Shown piece by piece: positions 46,622 through 60,312 of a stretch of DNA of 64,000 nt. Below the pieces are notes generated by a model that searched no databases, was not told the DNA's origin, and saw only the letters and a program-made list of their open reading frames with translations. The stretch comes from Escarpia spicata (taxonomy: Eukaryota > Annelida > Polychaeta > Sabellida > Siboglinidae). A program made the position numbers and the translations under genes. The stretch is from positions 41,400,276 through 41,464,275 of the forward strand of contig OZ023213.1 in the NCBI GenBank assembly GCA_963995525.1, written 5' to 3'. Position 1 is the first letter of the stretch. The number at the start of each line of letters is the position of its first letter.

Positions 46622-48233
46622 ATGGATCTTGCTCAATTGATTGAGTTAGGCGAGAAGTTAGGGTTAACAGGTCCCGAACTTCAGGCATTTGTTCGCGATG
46701 AACAAGGAACCGCCCGGGCTGAGCGACAGGCCGCTCGCGAGGCGGAGAAAGAGAGGCTCTAGGCCGATCTCCGAGAAAAGTAGGCGGCAAGGCAGGCCGA
46801 TATGGAGATACGCGCGAGTGAAATGGAGCATGAAGAAAAGATGGCCAGGCTCCATAACGAGGCTACGACCGTAGAGAACCGAGATTCGGTGAGTAATGCT
46901 TCAGCCATTACTAAGGGAATCCGTAGTCCTCCGTTACCCTGTTTTAACGAAGACAAGGATTCGATTGATGTATATCTCCAGCGATTTGAAAGATATGCTG
47001 AAAACCAGGGTTGGGAGCGTGAGAATTACGCTATATTTCTGAGCGCATTATTAACCAGTCATGCACTGGAAGTTTATTCCCGTTCCCCAATTTCCGTGGC
47101 CAACGATTATGACCAGTAAAGCAAGCATTGCTAGGATGGTACCGACTGACTGTAGGCGATTTTCGTAAGAAGTTTTACACCTGTTCTCTAAATTCGACCG
47201 AAACAGTGTCGCAGTATTTTGCTCGTATGGAGCATTATTTGACTCAGTGGATTTCTTTGTCAAACATTAATGAGTCTTTCGAGGGTCTTAAGGAACTCAT
47301 TCTTGTTTATGTGCCCTAGGGAACTGTCCGTGTTTCTGAGAGAACACAAACCGATGGGGAAAGAGAATTTGTTTAGAGTTGGTGAGAACATTTACAGATG
47401 CCCATTCATCATATGGTAAACGGGAAAATCGTAGAGACCGAGTCCGACCCACTCTCGTCCCTTCACCCGTCCCGAAAAGTAGATCAGGGGAGGGGAGATA
47501 CCCTATTTCTAGCCCTACCCTGCGGCCCGTTCCTCCGCCGCGTACATGTTTCCTTTGTAATCGGCCAGGTCACATCGCGAGACAGTGTACAGTGGGAGTG
47601 CAGAATAGGAATCCTCCACCGCAAAGGATGAAACCAGTGGTTGAGAATTGTGCAGTTGTGCTAAACCAGAATTCCCCTAGTCACCAATGTCCTGTGGGTG
47701 GGACTGATGTCACGTTGCAATGTGGATGTAAGATCCCCGTAATTGCTAGTGCTTGTGCACAACATGACTACAGTTGTAACTTACCGGTTGTAGAGGGGTA
47801 TGTGGGGAGATCCCCAGTGAAAGTACTACGCGACAGCGGGTGTAACGGAGTCGTTGTACGACGTAGCCTAGTTCCGGAAGATCAGTTAACTGGGAAAACC
47901 AGTCTCTATGCTGATGGACCGATCCGTCATTGAAGTCCCGACTGCCCGGTGCTATGTGAGAGTTCTCACATAGTTCTCACATAGGGCTTCAATTTCTCCT
48001 GTGAAATTGAAGCCCTATGTCTAAACAACCCCGTTTATGATTTAGTAATTGGCAATGTTGATGAACTAAATTTGCCCTGTTCCGATAACAGTGAAGGTTC
48101 TCCTTTTCGAGTAACCAAGTCAGATAGTGTCCCCGTTACAGTTGAGGCCCCTTTGAATGACACCCCAATCACTGGTTGTGCTGTAGAAACCCGTGCTCAA
48201 CGGGAGCGCCTTTCCAACCCACAAAACCTTTGA
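46622..48233 (+). pseudogene. gag-protease pseudogene (copy 13)
   Basis: 14-bp ATTCT deletion in the capsid, as copy 3. Private G-to-T near 46768 (GGCCGATCTCC). Zinc-knuckle/protease frame 47379-47933 open, CCHC 47547-47588, Glu89. Confidence 0.87.
47952..48020. repeat. Double inverted repeat (copy 13, short form)
   Basis: No GGA; arms perfect. Confidence 0.93.
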
Positions 48234-48640
48234 TAGTGCCTCAAGTTGTTGGTGCGATGATTTCTTGAGAGTGCAAAAGGGGGATGAGACCTTGAAGAAA
48301 TGCTTTGATTCGGCTGAAGAGACTAAAGGGAAACCTAAGGGAAAACAAACAAGTCAATTCGTGATCAAAAGGGGGCTGCTTTATTGTCTGTATCATTCGC
48401 GCGAAACCGTTCATCCGACTTCTCGATCGTTTGCGACAGGGCAAGACCTCTCGATCGAATTCGTAGCGGCCGGCGGTAAGCGTCTACTGCCCGGCTTCGT
48501 CTTCCAGTTGTACGAAGGCAATCGTCAAGTGCCCGGCATCATCACTCGTGCGGCCGAGATACACCGTTCTAATTGTGTTCTGAGCTCGGCGTCTCGACTT
48601 CAACGAATGTTCGTATATATTCGAGATGGGACTAGCCCAG
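48234..48640 (+). pseudogene. Integrase-flank remnant and 3' tail (copy 13)
   Basis: Short form with Ile in VPGIITRA. Confidence 0.5.
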
Positions 48641-49166
48641 TGTCAATGTGTATTTTCTGATTGAATGTATCTATTATTTGCTGTATTATGATTGGTAGTT
48701 ATCTGTGTTTTGAAGTGAGGTATTTTTACCCTTGAAGTATTCACATATATATGTATATATGTGTGTGTGTTGTAACAGATTACTGTAATGAGAGTCCGCG
48801 ATGACTAGCTTATACTGTGTATTTATATTATGGAGGTTATTCTTAAATAACACTTGGCGCCTAGTGTATGATCGTGTAGCGGTATAATCCACCTTAGAAA
48901 GGAAGTGGAATTTGATAATCGAAAGACTCAGTGTTATTGTTTATGTTCTATTAAGATTTGATTACGGGATTTCTTTATTCTGTTTATTTTGTTAATCGAG
49001 ATATTTACCAAAAGAAAGATAACTTGTAATAAAGTTTATTAAATTTTCCTCGTTCTTGGTCGCTTGTTCACGAAAACCGTTCTTTCTCATATGCGTTGAC
49101 CTTGATATATAAGAACCCTACTAGACTGAGCCATCTAGTGTACGGAGACCTCGCTAATCCGAGACA
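48641..49166 (+). mobile_element. LTR 14 (526 bp)
   Basis: GAGGTTATTC, GATTTGATTAC, GAGACA, with GTTCACG. It opens the extra unit with no counterpart in the left block. Confidence 0.75.
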
Positions 49167-49805
49167 TAATTGGGGGCTCGTACGCGGGATTCCGGCGAGG
49201 GGGAAATTAAAATAACACCTTCGGTCAACGCTATGAATTGCGGGTAACACGTGACGGCAACATAGAACATGCCTGAGAACTTAGCTGCACTCTGGTTCCG
49301 TGGAATGTCAGCGTTGTTCCGTGGCTAAAGACGAAACCTACATCTATTCCAGTAGCTGTAGTGTAGGGTAATTCACATGCCCCTTGTCGGTTCTGCCCGG
49401 ACTTAATTCTGAGTCCCATATGTCTCGTTATATTTATAGTGTGTCATTCACGTTTTGAGGCATCAGACTTGTTTATTGCAGCAGTAAAGGACCATGAATT
49501 AATCGTATAATTATTGTAAGTAGGAGCTTTGTTATTTTTCAGCTGTACGAGGAAGTTGAATTACTTGTTGCATTTGCCGAGTTGGCAGTGGACAGATTAG
49601 TCCCACAGAATGTCCGTGTGTTGATAGTTGACACGGCGTGGTTGAAATCGAATAGTGGTTTCATTATTCCAGTCTTATGAGAAGATTGGGTGGAGTATTG
49701 TAGCGTAGCTAACACTTTTGTGGTTTACAGGTGGTTGACCTTTTGTATTACTTAAACGTGATATCCGTTTAGTGATTATTTCGTGTGTTGCACTAGTTTG
49801 CAAAC
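49167..49805 (+). other. Leader with primer-binding site (copy 14)
   Basis: 639 bp; copy 3 type. Confidence 0.62.
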
Positions 49806-51417
49806 ATGGATCTTGCTCAATTGATTGAGTTAGGCGAGAAGTTAGGGTTAACAGGTCCCGAACTTCAGGCATTTGTTCGCGATGAACAAGGAACCGCCCG
49901 GGCTGAGCGACAGGCCGCTCGCGAGGCGGAGAAAGAGAGGCTCTAGGCCGAGCTCCGAGAAAAGTAGGCGGCAAGGCAGGCCGATATGGAGATACGCGCG
50001 AGTGAAATGGAGCATGAAGAAAAGATGGCCAGGCTCCATAACGAGGCTACGACCGTAGAGAACCGAGATTCGGTGAGTAATGCTTCAGCCATTACTAAGG
50101 GAATCCGTAGTCCTCCGTTACCCTGTTTTAACGAAGACAAGGATTCGATTGATGTATATCTCCAGCGATTTGAAAGATATGCTGAAAACCAGGGTTGGGA
50201 GCGTGAGAATTACGCTATATTTCTGAGCGCATTATTAACCAGTCATGCACTGGAAGTTTATTCCCGTTCCCCAATTTCCGTGGCCAACGATTATGACCAG
50301 TAAAGCAAGCATTGCTAGGATGGTACCGACTGACTGTAGGCGATTTTCGTAAGAAGTTTTACACCTGTTCTCTAAATTCGACCGAAACAGTGTCGCAGTA
50401 TTTTGCTCGTATGGAGCATTATTTGACTCAGTGGATTTCTTTGTCAAACATTAATGAGTCTTTCGAGGGTCTTAAGGAACTCATTCTTGTTTATGTGCCC
50501 TAGGGAACTGTCCGTGTTTCTGAGAGAACACAAACCGATGGGGAAAGAGAATTTGTTTAGAGTTGGTGAGAACATTTACAGATGCCCATTCATCATATGG
50601 TAAACGGGAAAATCGTAGAGACCGAGTCCGACCCACTCTCGTCCCTTCACCCGTCCCGAAAAGTAGATCAGGGGAGGGGAGATACCCTATTTCTAGCCCT
50701 ACCCTGCGGCCCGTTCCTCCGCCGCGTACATGTTTCCTTTGTAATCGGCCAGGTCACATCGCGAGACAGTGTACAGTGGGAGTGCAGAATAGGAATCCTC
50801 CACCGCAAAGGATGAAACCAGTGGTTGAGAATTGTGCAGTTGTGCTAAACCAGAATTCCCCTAGTCACCAATGTCCTGTGGGTGGGACTGATGTCACGTT
50901 GCAATGTGGATGTAAGATCCCCGTAATTGCTAGTGCTTGTGCACAACATGACTACAGTTGTAACTTACCGGTTGTAGAGGGGTATGTGGGGAGATCCCCA
51001 GTGAAAGTACTACGCGACAGCGGGTGTAACGGAGTCGTTGTACGACGTAGCCTAGTTCCGGAAGATCAGTTAACTGGGAAAACCAGTCTCTATGCTGATG
51101 GACCGATCCGTCATTGAAGTCCCGACTGCCCGGTGCTATGTGAGAGTTCTCACATAGTTCTCACATAGGGCTTCAATTTCTCCTGTGAAATTGAAGCCCT
51201 ATGTCTAAACAACCCCGTTTATGATTTAGTAATTGGCAATGTTGATGAACTAAATTTGCCCTGTTCCGATAACAGTGAAGGTTCTCCTTTTCGAGTAACC
51301 AAGTCAGATAGTGTCCCCGTTACAGTTGAGGCCCCTTTGAATGACACCCCAATCACTGGTTGTGCTGTAGAAACCCGTGCTCAACGGGAGCGCCTTTCCA
51401 ACCCACAAAACCTTTGA
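49806..51417 (+). pseudogene. gag-protease pseudogene (copy 14)
   Basis: 14-bp capsid deletion and Glu89 as copy 13, without copy 13's GATCTCC change. Zinc-knuckle/protease frame 50563-51117 open, CCHC 50731-50772. Confidence 0.87.
51136..51204. repeat. Double inverted repeat (copy 14, short form)
   Basis: No GGA; arms perfect. Confidence 0.93.
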
Positions 51418-51824
51418 TAGTGCCTCAAGTTGTTGGTGCGATGATTTCTTGAGAGTGCAAAAGGGGGATGAGACCTTGAAGAAATGCTTTGATTCGGCTG
51501 AAGAGACTAAAGGGAAACCTAAGGGAAAACAAACAAGTCAATTCGTGATCAAAAGGGGGCTGCTTTATTGTCTGTATCATTCGCGCGAAACCGTTCATCC
51601 GACTTCTCGATCGTTTGCGACAGGGCAAGACCTCTCGATCGAATTCGTAGCGGCCGGCGGTAAGCGTCTACTGCCCGGCTTCGTCTTCCAGTTGTACGAA
51701 GGCAATCGTCAAGTGCCCGGCATCATCACTCGTGCGGCCGAGATACACCGTTCTAATTGTGTTCTGAGCTCGGCGTCTCGACTTCAACGAATGTTCGTAT
51801 ATATTCGAGATGGGACTAGCCCAG
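51418..51824 (+). pseudogene. Integrase-flank remnant and 3' tail (copy 14)
   Basis: Short form with Ile in VPGIITRA. Confidence 0.5.
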
Positions 51825-52350
51825 TGTCAATGTGTATTTTCTGATTGAATGTATCTATTATTTGCTGTATTATGATTGGTAGTTATCTGTGTTTTGAAGT
51901 GAGGTATTTTTACCCTTGAAGTATTCACATATATATGTATATATGTGTGTGTGTTGTAACAGATTACTGTAATGAGAGTCCGCGATGACTAGCTTATACT
52001 GTGTATTTATATTATGGAGGTTATTCTTAAATAACACTTGGCGCCTAGTGTATGATCGTGTAGCGGTATAATCCACCTTAGAAAGGAAGTGGAATTTGAT
52101 AATCGAAAGACTCAGTGTTATTGTTTATGTTCTATTAAGATTTGATTACGGGATTTCTTTATTCTGTTTATTTTGTTAATCGAGATATTTACCAAAAGAA
52201 AGATAACTTGTAATAAAGTTTATTAAATTTTCCTCGTTCTTGGTCGCTTGTCCACGAAAACCGTTCTTTCTCATATGCGTTGACCTTGATATATAAGAAC
52301 CCTACTAGACTGAGCCATCTAGTGTACGGAGACCTCGCTAATCCGAGACA
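51825..52350 (+). mobile_element. LTR 15 (526 bp)
   Basis: Counterpart of LTR 4: shares GTCCACG near 52250, but has the common CCACCTTAG. Confidence 0.75.
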
Positions 52351-52989
52351 TAATTGGGGGCTCGTACGCGGGATTCCGGCGAGGGGGAAATTAAAATAAC
52401 ACCTTCGGTCAACGCTATGAATTGCGGGTAACACGTGACGGCAACATAGAACATGCCTGAGAACTTAGCTGCACTCTGGTTCCGTGGAATGTCAGCGTTG
52501 TTCCGTGGCTAAAGACGAAACCTACATCTATTCCAGTAGCTGTAGTGTAGGGTAATTCACATGCCCCTTGTCGGTTCTGCCCGGACTTAATTCTGAGTCC
52601 CATATGTCTCGTTATATTTATAGTGTGTCATTCACGTTTTGAGGCATCAGACTTGTTTATTGCAGCAGTAAAGGACCATGAATTAATCGTATAATTATTG
52701 TAAGTAGGAGCTTTGTTATTTTTCAGCTGTACGAGGAAGTTGAATTACTTGTTGCATTTGCCGAGTTGGCAGTGGACAGATTAGTCCCACAGAATGTCCG
52801 TGTGTTGATAGTTGACACGGCGTGGTTGAAATCGAATAGTGGTTTCATTATTCCAGTCTTATGAGAAGATTGGGTGGAGTATTGTAGCGTAGCTAACACT
52901 TTTGTGGTTTACAGGTGGTTGACCTTTTGTATTACTTAAACGTGATATCCGTTTAGTGATTATTTCGTGTGTTGCACTAGTTTGCAAAC
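52351..52989 (+). other. Leader with primer-binding site (copy 15)
   Basis: 639 bp; as copy 4. Confidence 0.62.
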
Positions 52990-54626
52990 ATGGATCTTGC
53001 TCAATTGATTGAGTTAGGCGAGAAGTTAGGGTTAACAGGTCCCGAACTTCAGGCATTTGTTCGCGATGAACAAGGAACCGCCCGGGCTGAGCGACAGGCC
53101 GCTCGCGAGGCGGAGAAAGAGAGGCTCTAGGCCGAGCTCCGAGAAAAGTAGGCGGCAAGGCAGGCCGATATGGAGATACGCGCGAGTGAAATGGAGCATG
53201 AAGAAAAGATGGCCAGGCTCCACAACGAGGCTACGACCGTAGAGAACCGAGATTCGGTGAGTAATGCTTCAGCCATTACTAAGGGAATCCGTAGTCCTCC
53301 GTTACCCTGTTTTAACGAAGACAAGGATTCGATTGATGTATATCTCCAGCGATTTGAAAGATATGCTGAAAACCAGGGTTGGGAGCGTGAGAATTACGCT
53401 ATATTTCTGAGCGCATTGTTATCCAGTCATGCACTGGAAGTTTATTCCCGTTCCCCAATTTCCGTGGCCAACGATTATGACCAGTAAAGCAAGCATTGCT
53501 AGGATGGTACCGACTGACTGTAGGCGATTTTCGTAAGAAGCTTTACACCTGTTCTCTAAATTCGACCGAAACAGTGTCGCAGTATTTTGCTCGTATGGAG
53601 CATTATTTGACTCAGTGGATTTCTTAGTCAAACATTAATGAGTCTTGAGTCTTTCGAGGGTCTTAAGGAACTCATTCTGAGAAAGCAATTCTTGTTTATG
53701 TGCCCTAGGGAACTGTCCGTGTTTCTGAGAGAACACAAACCGATGGGGAAAGAGAATTTGTTTTAGAGTTGGTGAGAACATTTACAGATGCCCATTCATC
53801 ATATGGTAAACGGGAAAATCGTAGAGACCGAGTCCGACCCACTCTCGTCCCTTCACCCGTCCCGAAAAGTAGATCAGGGGAGGGGAGATACCCTATTTCT
53901 AGCCCTACCCTGCGGCCCGTTCCTCCGCCGCGTACATGTTTCCTTTGTAATCGGCCAGGTCACATCGCGAGACAGTGTACAGTGGGAGTGCAGAATAGGA
54001 ATCCTCCACCGCAAAGGATGAAACCAGTGGTTGGGAATTGTGCAGTTGTGCTAAACCAGAATTCCCCTAGTCACCAATGTCCTGTGGGTGGGACTGATGT
54101 CACGTTGCAATGTGGATGTAAGATCCCCGTAATTGCTAGTGCTTGTGCACAACATGACTACAGTTGTAACTTACCGGTTGTAGAGGGGTATGTGGGGAGA
54201 TCCCCAGTGAAAGTACTACGCGACAGCGGGTGTAACGGAGTCGTTGTACGACGTAGCCTAGTTCCGGAAGATCAGTTAACTGGGAAAACCAGTCTCTATG
54301 CTGATGGACCGATCCGTCATTGAAGTCCCGACTGCCCTGTGCTATGTGAGAGGAGTTCTCACATAGTTCTCACATAGGGCTTCAATTTCTCCTGTGAAAT
54401 TGAAGCCCTATGTCTAAACAACCCCGTTTATGATTTAGTAATTGGCAATGTTGATGAACTAAATTTGCCCTGTTCCGATAACAGTGAAGGTTCTCCTTTT
54501 CGAGTAACCAAGTCAGATAGTGTCCCCGTTACAGTTGAGGCCCCTTTGAATGACACCCCAATCACTGGTTGTGCTGTAGAAACCCGTGCTCAACGGGAGC
54601 GCCTTTCCAACCCACAAAACCTTTGA
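52990..54626 (+). pseudogene. gag-protease pseudogene (copy 15)
   Basis: Counterpart of copy 4: capsid TAG, 7-bp duplication and the extra T near 53763. Zinc-knuckle/protease frame 53769-54323 open, CCHC 53937-53978. Confidence 0.87.
54342..54413. repeat. Double inverted repeat (copy 15, long form)
   Basis: GGA present; preceded by CCTGTGC. Confidence 0.93.
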
Positions 54627-55033
54627 TAGTGCCTCAAGTTGTTGGTGCGATGATTTCTTGAGAGTGCAAAAGGGGGATGAGACCTTGAAGAAATGCTTTG
54701 ATTCGGCTGAAGAGACTAAAGGGAAACCTAAGGGAAAACAAACAAGTCAATTCGTGATCAAAAGGGGGCTGCTTTATTGTCTGTATCATTCGCGCGAAAC
54801 CGTTCATCCGACTTCTCGATCGTTTGCGACAGGGCAAGACCTCTCGATCGAATTCGTAGCGGCCGGCGGTAAGCGTCTACTGCCCGGCTTCGTCTTCCAG
54901 TTGTACGAAGGCAATCGTCAAGTGCCCGGCTTCATCACTCGTGCGGCCGAGATACACCGTTCTAATTGTGTTCTGAGCTCGGCGTCTCGACTTCAACGAA
55001 TGTTCGTATATATTCGAGATAGAACTAGCCCAG
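54627..55033 (+). pseudogene. Integrase-flank remnant and 3' tail (copy 15)
   Basis: Short form with Phe in VPGFITRA and GATAGAACTAG before the LTR, as copies 4 and 6. Confidence 0.5.
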
Positions 55034-55558
55034 TGTCAATGTGTATTTTCTGATTGAATGTATCTATTATTTGCTGTATTATGATTGGTAGTTATCTGTG
55101 TTTTGAAGTGAGGTATTTTTACCCTTGAAGTATTCACATATATATGTATATATGTGTGTGTGTTGTAACAGATTACTGTAATGAGAGTCCGCGATGACTA
55201 GCTTATACTGTGTATTTATATTATGGACGTTATTCTTAAATAACACTTGGCGCCTAGTGTATGATCGTGTAGCGGTATAATCCACCTTAGAAAGGAAGTG
55301 GAATTTGATAATCGAAAGACTCAGTGTTATTGTTTATGTTCTATTAAGATTTGATTACGGGATTTCTTTATTCTGTTTATTTTGTTAATCGAGATATTTA
55401 CCAAAAGAAAGATATCTTGTAATAAAGTTTATTAAATTGTCCTCGTTCTTTGTCGCTTGTTCACGAAAACCGTTCTTTCTCATATGCGTTGAACTTCATA
55501 TATATGAACCCTACTAGACTGAGCCATCTAGTGTACGGAGACCTCGATAACCGTGACA
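55034..55558 (+). mobile_element. LTR 16, satellite-abutting (525 bp)
   Basis: GACGTTATTC and the diverged 3' half of LTR 5; TGACA ends directly on satellite. Confidence 0.82.
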
Positions 55559-57678
55559 TTGTTATACTAGCGAAATAGTATGCAATAATTTTCAATTGAT
55601 CAATATTCTGCATTTAATAACGTTTTTAAATGTTCATTACGTCCATAAATGAAAACTAACCGTCAGTAAACTTCTAGGCTTCTGTTATTATAAGATATAC
55701 TGTCATACAAACGAAATATTATGCAATAATTGTCAATTCTTCCATATTCAGACCTTGGCAACTTTTTAAATGTCAATTACCTCCTATAAATGAAAACTAA
55801 CAGTCAGAAAGCGTCTATATTGATGTGGTTGTAAACTGTGCTGTTAGTAAACCGAAATATTATGTAATCACTCTGAATTGATCGATATCCAGCATTTGAC
55901 AACGTTTTTAAATGTTGATCGCGTGATCGTGGTTTCTGTAATTGTAACCTATATTGTTATACAAATGAAAAATTATGCTATAGTTTTCATAAATGAAAAC
56001 TAACCGTCAGAAAACTTCTAGGTTTCTGCTATACTGTTATAAAAGAGAAACCTTATGCAATCACCTCAAATTTATTGATATTCCTCATTTGGCAACGTTT
56101 TTAAATGTTGATTACCCCTATAAGTGAAAACTAAACGTCAGAAAATGTCTAGTTTGCTGATATTGCAAGATATACTGTCATACAAACCAAACATCATGCT
56201 ATCATTTTCAATTCATCGATATTCAGACTTTGGCAACGTTCTTTATTATTAATTACCCCTATAAATGAAAACTAACCGTCAGAAAACGCCAAGGTTTCTG
56301 TTATTGTAAGCTATACTCTCATACATACGAAATATTTTGCTATAATTTTCAATTGATCGATATTCTGCATTTAATAACGTTTTTAAATGTTGATCACATC
56401 CATAAATGAAAACTAACCGTCAGAACTTCTAGATATGGGTGTTATTGTAAGCTATACTGTCATAGAAGCGAAATATGTTATCACTCTCAACTGATCGATA
56501 TTCAACATTTGGCAACGTTTGTAAATGTTGATTATCTCCTATAAATGAAAACTAACCGTCAGAAAACGTTTAGATTTCTGTTATTGTTATATTCTGTCAT
56601 ACAAACGAAAAATTATGCTATCATTTTCTATTCTTCGATATTCAGACTTTGGCAACGTTTTTAAATGTTGATCACGTCCATAAATGAAAACTAACCGTCA
56701 GAAAACTTGTAGGTTTCTGTTATTGTAAGCTATACTGCCATACAAACGAAATATTATGCAATAATTTTCAATTCTTCCATTTTCAGACCTTGGCAACGTT
56801 TTTAAATGCCGATTACCTCCTATAAATGAAAACTAACCGTCAGAAAGCGTCTATATTGCTTTGGTTATAAACTGTGCTGGTAGTAAACCGAAATATTATG
56901 TAATCACTCTGAATTGTTCGATATCCAGCATTTGACGTTTTTAAATGTTGATCGCGTGATCGTGGTTTCTGTAATTGTAACCTATATTGTTATACAAATG
57001 AAACATTATGCTATAGTTTTCATAATTGAAAACTAACCGTCAGAAAACTTCTAGGTTTCTGCTATACTGTTATAAAAGAGAAACCTTATGCAATCACCTC
57101 AAATTTATTGATATTCCTCATTTGGCAACGTTTTTAAATGTTGATTAACCCTATAAGTGAAAATTAAACGTCAGAAAATGTCTAGTTTGCTGATATTGAA
57201 AGATATACTGTCATACAAACCAAACATCATGCTATCTTTTTCAATTGATCGATATTCAGACTTTGGCAACGTTCTTTATTATTAATTACCCCTATAAATG
57301 AAAACTAACCGTCAGAAAACGCCAAGGTTTCTGTTATTGTAAGCTATACTGTCATACATACGAAATATTTTGCTATCATTTTCAATTGATCGATATTCTG
57401 CATTTAATAACGTTTTTAAATGTTGATCACGTCCATAAATGAAAACTAACCGTCAGAAAACTTGTAGGTTTCTGTTATTGTAAGCTATACTGTCATACAA
57501 ACGAAATATTATGCAATAATTTTCAATTCTTCCATATTCAGACCTTGGCAACGTTTTTAAATGCCGATTACCTTCTATAAATGAAAACTAACCGTCAGAA
57601 AGCGTCTATATTGCTTTGGTTATAAACTGTGCTGTTAGTATTGCGAAATATTATTTTATCACTCTCAATTGATCGATA
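55559..57678. repeat. AT-rich satellite block 4 (2120 bp)
   Basis: Same length, junctions and higher-order organisation as block 1, its counterpart in the duplicated block. Confidence 0.94.
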
Positions 57679-58053
57679 GAGTCCGCGATGACTAGCTTAT
57701 ACTGTGTATTTATATTATGGAAGTTATTCTTAGATAACACTTGGCGCCTAGTGTATGATCGTGTAGCGGTATAATCCACCTTAGAAAGGAAGTGGAATTT
57801 GATAATCGAAAGACTCAGTGTTATTGTTTATGTTCTATTAAGATTTGATTACGGGATTTCTTTATTCTGTTTATTTTGTTAATCGAGATATTTACCAAAA
57901 GAAAGATAACTTGTAATAAAGTTTATTAAATTTTCCTCGTTCTTGGTCGCTTGTTCACGAAAACCGTTCTTTCTCATATGCGTTGACCTTGATATATAAG
58001 AACCCTACTAGACTGAGCCATCTAGTGTACGGAGACCTCGCTAATCCGAGACA
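57679..58053 (+). mobile_element. 5'-truncated LTR after satellite 4 (375 bp)
   Basis: Same truncation point and TTCTTAGATAAC mark as the other three. Confidence 0.85.
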
Positions 58054-58690
58054 TAATTGGGGGCTCGTACGCGGGATTCCGGCGAGGGGGAAATTAAAAT
58101 AACACCTTCGGTCAACGCTATGAATTGCGGGTAACACGTGACGGCAACATAGAACATGCCTGAGAACTTAGCTGCACTCTGGTTCCGTGGAATGTCAGCG
58201 TTGTTCCGTGGCTAGAGACGAAACCTACATCTATTCCAGTAGCTGTAGTGTAGGGTAATTCACATGCCCCTTGTCGGTTCTGCCCGGACTTAATTCTGAG
58301 TCCCATATGTCGTTATATTTATAGTGTGTCATTCACGTTTTGAGGCATCAGACTTGTTTATTGCAGCAGTAAAGGACCATGAATTAATCGTATAATTATT
58401 GTAAGTAGGAGCTTTGTTATTTTTCAGCTGTACGAGGAAGTTGAATTACTTGTTGCATTTGCCGAGTTGGCAGTGGACAGATTAGTCCCACAGAATGTCC
58501 GTGTGTTGATAGTTGACACGGCGTGGTTGAAATCGAATAGTGGTTTCATTATTCCAGTCTTATGAGAAGATTGGGTGGAGTATTGTAGCGTAGCTAACAC
58601 TTTTGTGGTTTACAGGTGGTTGACCTTTTGTATTACTTAAACGTGATATCCGTTTAGTGATTATTTCGTGTGTTGCACTAGTTTGCAAAC
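58054..58690 (+). other. Leader with primer-binding site (copy 16)
   Basis: 637 bp; private 2-bp deletion (CATATGTCGTTAT near 58308) and GGCTAGAGACG typical after satellite. Confidence 0.62.
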
Positions 58691-60312
58691 ATGGATCTTG
58701 CTCAATTGATTGAGTTAGGCGAGAAGTTAGGGTTAACAGGTCCCGAACTTCAGGCATTTGTTCGCGATGAACAAGGAACCGCCCGGGCTGAGCGACAGGC
58801 CGCTCGCGAGGCGGAGAAAGAGAGGCTCTAGGCCGAGCTCCGAGAAAAGTAGGCGGCAAGGCAGGCCGATATGGAGATACGCGCGAGTGAAATGGAGCAT
58901 GAAGAAAAGATGGCCAGGCTCCACAACGAGGCTACGACCGTAGAGAACCGAGATTCGGTGAGTAATGCTTCAGCCATTACTAAGGGAATCCGTAGTCCTC
59001 CGTTACCCTGTTTTAACGAAGACAAGGATTCGATTGATGTATATCTCCAGCGATTTGAAAGATATGCTGAAAACCAGGGTTGGGAGCGTGAGAATTACGC
59101 TATATTTCTGAGCGCATTGTTATCCAGTCATGCACTGGAAGTTTATTCCCGTTCCCCAATTTCCGTGGCCAACGATTATGACCAGTAAAGCAAGCATTGC
59201 TAGGATGGTACCGACTGACTGTAGGCGATTTTCGTAAGAAGCTTTACACCTGTTCTCTAAATTCGACCGAAACAGTGTCGCAGTATTTTGCTCGTATGGA
59301 GCATTATTTGACTCAGTGGATTTCTTAGTCAAACATTAATGAGTCTTGAGTCTTTCGAGGGTCTTAAGGAACTCATTCTGAGAAAGCAATTCTTGTTTAT
59401 GTGCCCTAGGGAACTGTCCGTGTTTCTGAGAGAACACAAACCGATGGGGAAAGAGAATTTGTTTAGAGTTGGTGAGAACATTTACAGATGCCCATTCATC
59501 ATATGGTAAACGGGAAAATCGTAGAGACCGAGTCCGACCCACTCTCGTCCCTTCACCCGTCCCGAAAAGTAGATCAGGGGAGGGGAGATACCCTATTTCT
59601 AGCCCTACCCTGCGGCCCGTTCCTCCGCCGCGTACATGTTTCCTTTGTAATCGGCCAGGTCACATCGCGAGACAGTGTACAGTGGGAGTGCAGAATAGGA
59701 ATCCTCCACCGCAAAGGATGAAACCAGTGGTTGAGAATTGTGCAGTTGTGCTAAACCAGAATTCCCCTAGTCACCAATGTCCTGTGGGTGGGACTGATGT
59801 CACGTTGCAATGTGGATGTAAGATCCCCGTAATTGCTAGTGCTTGTGCACAACATGACTACAGTTGTAGAGGGGTATGTGGGGAGATCCCCAGTGAAAGT
59901 ACTACGCGACAGCGGGTGTAACGGAGTCGTTGTACGACGTAGCCTAGTTCCGGAAGATCAGTTAACTGGGAAAACGAGTCTTTATGCTGATGGACCGATC
60001 CGTCATTGAAGTCCCGACTGCCCGGTGCTATGTGAGAGGAGTTCTCACATAGTTCTCACATAGGGCTTCAATTTCTCCTGTGAAATTGAAGCCCTATGTC
60101 TAAACAACCCCGTTTATGATTTAGTAATTGGCAATGTTGATGAACTAAATTTGCCCTGTTCCGATAACAGTGAAGGTTCTCCTTTTCGAGTAACCAAGTC
60201 AGATAGTGTCCCCGTTACAGTTGAGGCCCCTTTGAATGACACCCCAATCACTGGTTGTGCTGTAGAAACCCGTGCTCAACGGGAGCGCCTTTCCAACCCA
60301 CAAAACCTTTGA
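58691..60312 (+). pseudogene. gag-protease pseudogene (copy 16)
   Basis: 5' part as copy 5 (capsid TAG, 7-bp duplication, Glu89). The 3' part switches to the copy 9 type with the 14-bp TTGTA deletion near 59868. Zinc-knuckle frame 59469-59921, CCHC 59637-59678. Confidence 0.87.
60028..60099. repeat. Double inverted repeat (copy 16, long form)
   Basis: GGA present; arms perfect. Confidence 0.93.

Larger units (their letters stand above)
38412..59850 (+). repeat. Large duplicated block, right copy with one extra unit
   Basis: This is the counterpart of 1 to ~18250. Copies 11, 12, 13 and 15 and satellite 4 correspond to copies 1, 2, 3 and 4 and satellite 1 by indel pattern. Copies 13 and 14 are both of the copy-3 type, so this block gained one 3184-bp unit or the left block lost one. 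LTR15 shares the GTCCACG substitution with LTR4, which fixes the correspondence. Confidence 0.8.
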
